The position numbers were made by a program, and so were the translations under genes. A stretch of 11,835 bases of DNA from JARLFX01 sp036404255. GTDB taxonomy: Bacteria > Acidobacteriota > Terriglobia > Terriglobales > Acidobacteriaceae. Under the pieces are notes generated by a model. The model was not told the DNA's origin, made no database searches, and saw only the letters and a program-made list of their open reading frames with translations. Where the stretch lies: assembly GCA_036404255.1 (NCBI GenBank), contig DASWOP010000131.1, positions 1 through 11,835 on the forward strand. The letters are read 5' to 3'. Below, one piece after another: positions 1 to 5,692 of the stretch (position 1 is its first letter; the number at the start of each line of letters is the position of its first letter).

Positions 1-59
1 TCCGCGGGCACGGCGCGTTCGCCAAGTGAGTCTTTTTCGATACGCGCAGGCTGGCTCAT
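1..59 (-). CDS. aspA: Aspartate ammonia-lyase (or class II fumarase-like lyase), N-terminal fragment
   Basis: Only the first 19 complete codons are present; the gene runs off the left edge. The peptide begins MSQPARIEKDSLGERAVPA. The pattern RIEKDSLGE..VPA is the signature N-terminus of the aspartase/fumarase superfamily, which use it just before the conserved Y-G-x-Q-T segment. Aspartase splits L-aspartate into fumarate and ammonia; class II fumarase hydrates fumarate. The visible part alone cannot separate the two. I favour aspA because aspA is known to sit beside hydE, hydG and hydF in many anaerobes, where it may supply ammonia for the dithiomethylamine bridge of the H-cluster. The start is supported by GGAGAAG five bases upstream (plus-strand bases 65-71). 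It is transcribed away from the nitroreductase and hydG. Confidence 0.6.
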   Translation of the reverse strand, partial: MSQPARIEKDSLGERAVPA

Positions 60-194
60 TGCGGCTTCTCCGGCTTCGTGCAAATACTACTCTCGCACCA
101 GAGTACGGGAAGAGCCCAAACTCACGATGTGATCTGTGTCTCTGCACATATTCCCCTGCTCGGGCTTAACATGGCAGAGGAAGAGAGAGACTGA
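60..194. other. Divergent intergenic region, aspA-like gene / nitroreductase
   Basis: This 135-base spacer must hold the leftward control region of the aspA-like gene and the rightward one of the nitroreductase. I can see the aspA ribosome binding site at 65-71 and a purine-rich stretch before the ATG at 195. I see no convincing -35/-10 pair on either strand. Confidence 0.5.
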
Positions 195-689
195 ATGAAA
201 AGCGCCATCGAAACGATGAAGACACGCCGCAGCATCCGCACGTATACGCGGCAGACGGTGGAACGGGAGATTATCGAGGAGATCATTGACTGCGCGCGCC
301 TGGCGCCGACGGCGATGAACGACCAGCCGTGGGAGTTTGTGGTCATTACCGGCAGAGAGGATCTCGCCTGCATTCCGCAGCTTCTGGGGCACGCAGAGTT
401 CATCGCAACCGCTGCTTTTTGCGTGCTTGTGCTGGCACGTGAGACCTCCTGCGCCATGGAAGACTGCTGCGCCGCCACGCAAAACCTGCTCCTTGCCGCC
501 GAAGCCCACGGGCTGGGCGCCTGCTGGGTAGCCGGTGCGCAGCAGGCCTACGCGCCTGTGGTAGCCAAGGCCTTTGGCGCGCCGGAGACGCACAAGCTCA
601 TCAGCATCGTCTCGGTGGGACATTCTTCAGAAACCCCCGAGATCCTCAAACGTCCTCTGTCCGACGTTCTGCACTGGGAGCAGTTCTAG
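195..689 (+). CDS. Nitroreductase family protein (FMN-dependent oxidoreductase)
   Basis: This 164-residue protein belongs to the small nitroreductase family of FMN enzymes that oxidise NAD(P)H and reduce nitro groups, quinones or other acceptors. It begins with the family's FMN-phosphate motif, TRRSIRTYT at residues 10-18. It continues with ARLAPTAMNDQPWEFVV around residues 35-51 (a variant of the usual APSAxNxQPW). It has the second flavin-contact segment GLGACWVAG near residues 111-119. The length is at the short end for the family, and the C-terminus ends cleanly after an SVGHSSE segment. The start is supported by a purine-rich AGGAAGAGAG region just upstream. It lies between the aspA-like gene and hydG, and 209 bases separate it from the hydG ATG. 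The substrate cannot be told from sequence; a role in H-cluster maturation is only suggested by position. Confidence 0.85.
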   Translation: MKSAIETMKTRRSIRTYTRQTVEREIIEEIIDCARLAPTAMNDQPWEFVVITGREDLACIPQLLGHAEFIATAAFCVLVLARETSCAMEDCCAATQNLLLAAEAHGLGACWVAGAQQAYAPVVAKAFGAPETHKLISIVSVGHSSETPEILKRPLSDVLHWEQF

Positions 690-736
690 GCCGCTTTAAC
701 CAGCTTTCGGCCAGACTCTGCATAGAAACTGCTCTC

Positions 737-750
737 GTGACCTATGTCAC
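737..750. promoter_or_regulatory. Candidate CRP/FNR-family binding site upstream of hydG
   Basis: The sequence GTGACCTATGTCAC is a perfect inverted repeat (five-base arms, four-base centre). It fits the CRP-family pattern GTGA-N6-TCAC. Its centre is at 743.5. A -10-like TATGCT at 773-778 would place the start of transcription near 785, about 41.5 bases downstream, which is the usual distance for class II activation by CRP/FNR regulators. The pattern is seen directly; the regulator and its function are inferred. Confidence 0.5.
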
Positions 751-772
751 AGCCTGAGCCATTGGTTCTGCC

Positions 773-778
773 TATGCT
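773..778 (+). promoter_or_regulatory. Putative -10 element of hydG promoter
   Basis: TATGCT matches the bacterial -10 consensus at four of six positions. No good -35 box lies 17 bases upstream, which is common for promoters that rely on an activator at -41.5. It is supported mainly by its spacing from the palindrome at 737-750. Confidence 0.35.
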
Positions 779-887
779 GAAAGCAGCGCCGCTTGGGATT
801 GTGAACCGCGCCTGTTGCAGCAGCAGCCAGCGCGTCTGACCCTCATGCAGTGGCAGGTGGCAAAGCACTACCCCGCCACCCCGTGCC

Positions 888-895
888 GAGGAGAG
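888..895 (+). promoter_or_regulatory. Ribosome binding site that sets the hydG start
   Basis: GAGGAGAG lies three bases before the ATG at 899, with its GGAG core five bases away. No comparable site precedes the upstream in-frame ATG at 815, so 899 is the better start. Confidence 0.7.
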
Positions 896-898
896 CCG

Positions 899-2305
899 AT
901 GACAGCAACAGCCGAACAGGCAACCTACATCAATGAATCGGTAATCTTCGATTGTCTGAGCAAGACAACGCAGCCGGAGCCCGCCCGCGTTCGAGCCATC
1001 TTTGCCAAAGCGAGGGCAATGCAGGGCCTTAGCTTCGACGAGACGGCCACGCTCATCGCGCTTCAGGATCCAGAACTGATGGACGAGCTGTTTGCCACGG
1101 CGCGCGCCCTGAAGGAAGAGATCTACGGCTCGCGGCTGGTGATGTTTGCGCCACTCTACATCAGCAACCGCTGCACCAATGAGTGCAGCTACTGCGCCTA
1201 CCGCGCCAGCAATCACAACCTGCACCGGATCACCTTATCGCAGGAAGAGATTGCCGCCGAGATCAAGGTCGTCATTGAGCAGGGCCACAAGCGCGTGCTT
1301 GTGGTCGCCGGCGAATCGTATCCGGACTCAAACAGCCTGGACTACGTCTACAAAGCCATTGAAACCATCTACGCCACGCACAGCGGCAACGGAGAGATTC
1401 GCCGCGTCAACGTGAATATCGCACCGTTGCCGGTGGAGGATTTCCGCAAGCTGAAGGCCACCGGCATCGGCACCTATCAATGCTTCCAGGAGACCTATCA
1501 CCGCGAGAGCTACTCCCGCGTTCACACCCATGGCAGAAAGTCCGACTATGACTGGCGCGCCACGGTGATGGATCGCGCCATGGAAGCTGGCATCGACGAT
1601 GTAGGCATCGGCCCGCTCCTCGGCATCTACGACTGGCGCTTTGAGCTACTGGCCATGTTGCAGCATATCCACCACCTGGAAGAGCGCTTCGGCTGCGGCC
1701 CGCACACCATCAGTGTTCCGCGCCTGGAGCCAGCCGCCGGAACAGACTTTACCGCGACCACGCCATGGAAGGTGAGCGACGCCGACTTCCTGAAGCTGAT
1801 CGCGATTCTGCGGCTCACCGTTCCCTACACCGGCATGATCATGTCCACGCGCGAGTCGGCTGCTGTGCGCCACAAGAGCTTCCAGATCGGCATCTCGCAG
1901 ACTTCGGCGGGCAGCCGCACCGACCCGGGCGGCTATGAGCGCGAGCAGGGCGACTTCCAGAGCAGCCAGTTTGCCGTGGGCGATACGCGACCGCTGGACG
2001 CAGTCGTGCGCGAGATTGCAGAGATGGGGTTCACACCGTCGTTCTGCACCGCCTGCTATCGCACTGGCCGCACCGGCGTGGACTTTATGGACGTGGCCAA
2101 GCCCGGAGCCATCAAGTATCACTGCGAGCCCAATGCACTCTCCACCTTCACCGAATACCTGGAAGATTACGCCAGCCCGGCAACTAAATTGGCAGGTAAA
2201 CAGCACATGCTGCACCAGATTGAGCTGATGGACGCAAAGCAGAAGAGCATTGCAATCCCCATGGTTCAGGCTGTACGCGGCGGCAAGCGCGACGTGTTTG
2301 TATAG
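899..2305 (+). CDS. hydG: [FeFe]-hydrogenase H-cluster radical SAM maturase HydG
   Basis: HydG is a radical SAM tyrosine lyase. It cleaves tyrosine to p-cresol and dehydroglycine, and turns the latter into the CO and cyanide ligands delivered as an Fe(CO)2(CN)-cysteine synthon for the H-cluster. From the ATG at 899 the protein is 468 residues, normal for HydG. The radical SAM cluster motif CxxxCxxC is CTNECSYC at residues 92-99. The C-terminal domain carries the HydG-specific second cluster motif C-x2-C-x22-C (C383, C386, C409), in the conserved context SFCTACYRTGRTG. Having both motifs separates it from the tyrosine lyase ThiH, which lacks the second. An in-frame ATG at 815 would add 28 residues of unlikely, unconserved sequence. 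hydE follows after 18 bases, so the two are surely co-transcribed. A CRP/FNR-like palindrome lies upstream. Confidence 0.96.
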   Translation: MTATAEQATYINESVIFDCLSKTTQPEPARVRAIFAKARAMQGLSFDETATLIALQDPELMDELFATARALKEEIYGSRLVMFAPLYISNRCTNECSYCAYRASNHNLHRITLSQEEIAAEIKVVIEQGHKRVLVVAGESYPDSNSLDYVYKAIETIYATHSGNGEIRRVNVNIAPLPVEDFRKLKATGIGTYQCFQETYHRESYSRVHTHGRKSDYDWRATVMDRAMEAGIDDVGIGPLLGIYDWRFELLAMLQHIHHLEERFGCGPHTISVPRLEPAAGTDFTATTPWKVSDADFLKLIAILRLTVPYTGMIMSTRESAAVRHKSFQIGISQTSAGSRTDPGGYEREQGDFQSSQFAVGDTRPLDAVVREIAEMGFTPSFCTACYRTGRTGVDFMDVAKPGAIKYHCEPNALSTFTEYLEDYASPATKLAGKQHMLHQIELMDAKQKSIAIPMVQAVRGGKRDVFV

Positions 2306-2323
2306 CTTCAGACGGAGCGGATA

Positions 2324-3448
2324 ATGCCTCGATTGGCTCACGAAGAGATCGTCAGCTGGCTGCGTGAGACCGATCCTGCGGCGCTGGAGCAACTCTTCGC
2401 TCGCGCTGACGCAACCCGCCGTACGCACGTCGGCGACGCCGTCCACCTGCGCGGGCTGATCGAAATTTCAAACCACTGCGTACGCCAATGCCACTACTGC
2501 GGCCTGCGCTCCGAGCGCTCCATCTCCCGCTATCGCATGTCGCGCGAAGAAATTCTGGCATGCGCTCACACCGCCGTCCGGCTGGGCTTCGGCTCGGTCG
2601 TGCTGCAGGCAGGCGAAGACTTTGGCATCGACGCCGCGTGGCTTGCAGAGATTCTTCGCTCCATCAAAGCAGAGACGCCGCTGGCGATCACGCTAAGCCT
2701 GGGCGAGAGACTCTCCGACGAACTGAAACTGTGGCGCGATGTCGGCGCGGACCGCTACCTCCTCCGTTTCGAGACCTCCGATCCGGCGCTCTATGCCGCA
2801 ATTCACCCGCAGCGAGGTACCGCGGTAAGCGACCGCATCGCCCTGCTGCACCAACTCCGCGAGCTTGGCTACGAAATTGGCAGCGGCGTGATGACCGGCA
2901 TTCCCGGGCAAACCTACGATATGCTGGCACGCGACATTGAGCTCTTCGAAGCGCTCGATCTGGACATGATCGGCATTGGCCCCTTCCTCGCGCATCCGGA
3001 TACGCCGCTGGGTGCGAACGATGCGGCAACCGCTGGAGAAGACCAGGTTCCCAGCAGCGAATGGATGGTACTGAAGACGGTAGCGCTGACGCGGCTGGTC
3101 TGCCCCCAAGCGAATCTGCCCAGCACCACGGCACTGGCCACCATCAACACAGTGGATGGCCGCGAACACGGGTTGGAGAGCGGGGCGAATGTCTTTATGC
3201 CCATCCTGACCCCGGCCCCCTACCGACAGATGTACGAGATCTACCCTGGCAAAGCCTGCATTGACGAAGACGTGACGCAATGCAATCACTGCCTGCGCGA
3301 GCGGATTGACCGGCTGGGAAGATTTGTGGGCGAAGGCCCCGGCGGCAGATACACCCGTGAGGATTCAAGGGCAGAGCCACTGCCGAGAAAAGGTCCTCGC
3401 TGGAGAATGCAGCAGCAGACTGCGCCCCAGCTTGTAGTGTTGCCATAA
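2324..3448 (+). CDS. hydE: [FeFe]-hydrogenase H-cluster radical SAM maturase HydE
   Basis: HydE is a cytoplasmic radical SAM enzyme that acts after HydG. It takes the Fe(CO)2(CN)-cysteine synthon and converts it toward the di-iron precursor that HydF assembles and hands to the hydrogenase. The 374-residue product has the radical SAM motif CVRQCHYC at residues 52-59, after the segment HLRGLIEISN typical of the HydE/BioB-like group. It keeps the optional second-cluster cysteines in the pattern C-x7-C-x2-C (C312, C320, C323), almost the same positions as in Thermotoga maritima HydE (311, 319, 322). PylB, the main look-alike, is excluded by the hydG neighbour and this cysteine set. The start is preceded by GGAG nine bases upstream, and the gene begins 18 bases after hydG. 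hydF is absent here and may lie beyond the left edge near the aspA-like gene. Confidence 0.94.
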   Translation: MPRLAHEEIVSWLRETDPAALEQLFARADATRRTHVGDAVHLRGLIEISNHCVRQCHYCGLRSERSISRYRMSREEILACAHTAVRLGFGSVVLQAGEDFGIDAAWLAEILRSIKAETPLAITLSLGERLSDELKLWRDVGADRYLLRFETSDPALYAAIHPQRGTAVSDRIALLHQLRELGYEIGSGVMTGIPGQTYDMLARDIELFEALDLDMIGIGPFLAHPDTPLGANDAATAGEDQVPSSEWMVLKTVALTRLVCPQANLPSTTALATINTVDGREHGLESGANVFMPILTPAPYRQMYEIYPGKACIDEDVTQCNHCLRERIDRLGRFVGEGPGGRYTREDSRAEPLPRKGPRWRMQQQTAPQLVVLP

Positions 3449-3574
3449 CCTTTTTGGAAAAAGACGATGCGATCCCAGCACCTCTCCATTCGATTCATGA
3501 GATGCTGTAAACAAAATGTGTTGCGAGTGTGAAATAATTCTCATATTGAATTTCCCCGGAATTGAGGCACGAAG
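3449..3574 (+). promoter_or_regulatory. Intergenic region with weak promoter candidate for rhaD-fucO
   Basis: This 126-base, relatively A+T-rich spacer separates hydE from rhaD and probably contains the rhaD promoter. TTGCGA at 3521-3526 and TATTGA at 3544-3549 are 17 bases apart, but the second is a poor -10 match. GAGG at 3564-3567 is a ribosome binding site seven bases before the TTG start. A T-run at about 3451-3455 just after hydE has no proper stem. Confidence 0.35.
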
Positions 3575-4414
3575 TTGATTACCAGCACGATCTGCGAGTC
3601 ATGGTTCGTTCAGGCCATGATCAAGGCAACCTCTGACATGTGGCTCAAGGGGTGGGATGAACGCAACGGCGGCAATGTCAGTCTCCGTCTTACCGATGAA
3701 GATGTAGCTCCCTACCTGACACAATTTCAGCAAACAAACCTGGTCACGCTGGATGAGCCTATTCCCGAATTGGCAGGCCAGTACTACCTGGTCACCGGCA
3801 CCGGCAAATTCTTCCGCAATGTCCAGATCCACCCCACCGGCACGCTCGGCCTGCTCCAGGTCACTCCTGACGGTACGAGTGCGCGCATCCTCTGGGGATA
3901 CAGCGATGGCGGTGGCCCCACCTCGGAACTCTCGTCGCATCTGCGCTCGCACTGGGTCCGCCAGCAGGCCTCCGGCGGCGCGGACCGCGTGGTGATGCAC
4001 TGCCACGCTACCAACCTGATCGCGCTCACCTACGTGCTGAAGCCCTGCTCTGCCCACATCACCCGCGCGCTGTGGGAGATGAGCACGGAGTGTCTCGTGG
4101 TCTTCCCCGCCGGCGTCGGCGTGCTGCCGTGGCTGGTACCGGGAACAGATGATATTGGTCAGGCGACCGCGAAGCTGATGGCGGAGCATCCCATCGTGCT
4201 CTGGCCCTTCCACGGAGTCTTTGGCACCGGGCCCACGCTGGACGACGCCTTCGGCCTGATTGACACTGCGGAAAAAGCCGCCGAAATCCTGGTCAAGGTG
4301 CTGTCGATGGGTGGCAAAAAGCAATCCATCTCCACGCAGAATCTCCGTGATCTCGCGAGCCGTTTTGCCGTGAAGCCAATGGCCGCTGCCCTTGAGCTCG
4401 AAGACTGGGCCTAG
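3575..4414 (+). CDS. rhaD: Rhamnulose-1-phosphate aldolase
   Basis: RhaD is a zinc-dependent class II aldolase of the aldolase/epimerase superfamily. It splits L-rhamnulose-1-phosphate into dihydroxyacetone phosphate and L-lactaldehyde. The 279-residue protein aligns by eye along its full length with E. coli RhaD, including SWFVQ.MIKAT, KGWDERNGGN (residues 25-34) and VTGTGKFFRNVQ (73-84). The zinc ligands H142, H144 and H213 and the catalytic E118 (in PTSEL) are all present, matching E. coli H141, H143, H212 and E117. The start is TTG at 3575, supported by GAGG seven bases upstream and by an N-terminal length that matches the E. coli enzyme; no in-frame ATG would keep the SWFVQ segment. fucO follows 50 bases later, so the lactaldehyde made here is handled by the next gene. 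The other rhamnose genes (isomerase, kinase) are not in the window. Confidence 0.95.
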   Translation: MITSTICESWFVQAMIKATSDMWLKGWDERNGGNVSLRLTDEDVAPYLTQFQQTNLVTLDEPIPELAGQYYLVTGTGKFFRNVQIHPTGTLGLLQVTPDGTSARILWGYSDGGGPTSELSSHLRSHWVRQQASGGADRVVMHCHATNLIALTYVLKPCSAHITRALWEMSTECLVVFPAGVGVLPWLVPGTDDIGQATAKLMAEHPIVLWPFHGVFGTGPTLDDAFGLIDTAEKAAEILVKVLSMGGKKQSISTQNLRDLASRFAVKPMAAALELEDWA

Positions 4415-4464
4415 CGCACTCCCAAGCGCCTAACCGCACCGATGCATTGAAAGGGACAATCGCA

Positions 4465-5613
4465 ATGTCATTCACTCTTGCCTTACCGCGCATCAGCCTG
4501 AGTGGGCCAGATGCAATCCTCGATTCAGTCGCCTGGCTGGAGCAGCAGGGCTTCTCCAAAGTCCTTATCCTGACGGACCAGATCATCCGCAAACTGGATG
4601 GAGCCAAGCTCCTGCTCTCCTCGCTGGACGCAAAGAAAATCTCTTACTCCATCTTCGATGCCATCGGGCCGAACCCCACCGTGGCTGTCGTCAATCAGGC
4701 ATTTGCAGTGCTGCAGCACGATGCGCCCGACGCAATCGTCGCTCTGGGCGGCGGCAGCGTGATTGATACCGGAAAAGCCATTCGCATTCTCTCCGCGAAC
4801 CCCGGCCCCATCAACCAATATGAGGGCGTGCATCACGAACTCAAGATCGGCCTGCCACTGGTCGCTATCGCTACCACCTCCGGCACCGCCGCTGAAGTGA
4901 CCAGCAACGCCGTCATCACAGACACGGACCGCCACGTCAAGATGGTCATCATCAGCCACGCCACCATTCCAGACATTGCGGTCAACGATCCCATCGCGGT
5001 TAAATCCATGCCGCCGGGCACTACCGCCGCAACCGGCATGGATGCGCTGACGCATGCGATTGAAGCCTACGTCTCCAAAGGCGCTCACCCTCTGACAGAT
5101 CCAACCGCACTGGCTGCGATTCGCATCATCCCGCGCTGGCTGCCCATCGCGTACAAGGATGGCTCCAATCTGGAGGCTCGCGAGCAGATGGCGACTGCGC
5201 AATTTCTCGCAGGCATGGCCTTCAACAATGCAGGGCTGGGCTGTGTTCATTCGCTGGCGCATCAGCCGGGTGCAACCCATAATCTTCCGCATGGCGTATG
5301 CAACGCCATCCTGCTTCCCATCGTCGAGGAGTTCAACCGCGACGTCGCGCAGGCTCGCTTTGCAACGATCGCAGAGGCGATGGGCGTAGACATCACGGGA
5401 CTCAGTGTGGAAGAGGCTTCGAAGGCTGCGCTCGCTGCAATTCGTGCGTTGGCAAAGTCGGTCGATATTCCCAGCGGCTTTGCAGCGCTCGGCATTGTGG
5501 AAGCGGACATCGAGCAATGGATTGAGCCTGCGTTGCACGATCCCTGCACGCCCGGCAATCCTAAAACACTCACGCCAAATGATGTGCGTACGCTATACAA
5601 GCAGGCACTATAG
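4465..5613 (+). CDS. fucO: Lactaldehyde reductase (1,2-propanediol oxidoreductase), iron-containing alcohol dehydrogenase
   Basis: FucO is a group III iron-dependent alcohol dehydrogenase that reduces L-lactaldehyde to L-1,2-propanediol with NADH, disposing of electrons when deoxyhexoses are fermented. From the ATG at 4465 the protein has 382 residues, the same size as E. coli FucO. The nucleotide-binding segment ALGGGSVIDTGKA comes at about residues 92-104. The iron ligands are D193 and H197 (ATGMDALTHAIEAY), H262 and H276 (NLPHG), matching E. coli D196, H200, H263 and H277; H266 corresponds to E. coli H267. The end, CTPGNPKTLTPNDVRTLY, is typical of the family. A TTG at 4447 in the same frame could add six residues, but AAAGGG at 4450-4455 serves the ATG well. 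Its position just after rhaD supports lactaldehyde as the substrate. A strong terminator follows at 5637-5676. Confidence 0.93.
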   Translation: MSFTLALPRISLSGPDAILDSVAWLEQQGFSKVLILTDQIIRKLDGAKLLLSSLDAKKISYSIFDAIGPNPTVAVVNQAFAVLQHDAPDAIVALGGGSVIDTGKAIRILSANPGPINQYEGVHHELKIGLPLVAIATTSGTAAEVTSNAVITDTDRHVKMVIISHATIPDIAVNDPIAVKSMPPGTTAATGMDALTHAIEAYVSKGAHPLTDPTALAAIRIIPRWLPIAYKDGSNLEAREQMATAQFLAGMAFNNAGLGCVHSLAHQPGATHNLPHGVCNAILLPIVEEFNRDVAQARFATIAEAMGVDITGLSVEEASKAALAAIRALAKSVDIPSGFAALGIVEADIEQWIEPALHDPCTPGNPKTLTPNDVRTLYKQAL

Positions 5614-5636
5614 CGGTTGGCTTACCCATAAAACAA

Positions 5637-5676
5637 CCGGCGTTTGCATGCAGGAACATCAGCATGCAAACGCCGG
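5637..5676. terminator. Strong hairpin terminator between convergent fucO and poxB
   Basis: A perfect 15-bp stem (CCGGCGTTTGCATGC at 5637-5651, its complement at 5662-5676) closes a ten-base loop. It begins 23 bases after the fucO stop and ends 16 bases from the poxB stop. On the minus strand the stem is followed by a T-rich TTGTTTTATG, so it fits intrinsic termination of poxB best. On the plus strand only a short CTTT follows, so termination of fucO may be weaker. Confidence 0.85.
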
Positions 5677-5692
5677 CTTTAGTAAGTGGCAA

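Noticed and set aside
122..132. TCAC-GAT-GTGA inverted repeat upstream of the nitroreductase, considered as a second CRP/FNR site.
   Set aside because: The half-sites point the wrong way and the spacing does not match the CRP or FNR pattern.
689..712. A GGCCG/CGGCC inverted repeat just after the nitroreductase stop, considered as a terminator.
   Set aside because: The stem is only five pairs with a 14-base loop and no T-run follows.
815..898. A 28-residue N-terminal extension of HydG from an upstream ATG.
   Set aside because: It has no ribosome binding site, resembles no HydG N-terminus, and would lie in the probable leader of the transcript; the ATG at 899 has GAGGAGAG before it and gives the usual HydG length.
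1646..2446. A 266-codon minus-strand open frame across hydG and the start of hydE.
   Set aside because: It is fully covered by two genes with intact cysteine motifs, and its translation shows no family features.
3450..3463. CTTTTTGGAAAAAG after hydE, considered as a terminator.
   Set aside because: The arms are separated by only two bases, too few for a hairpin loop, and the stem is A-T except at its ends.
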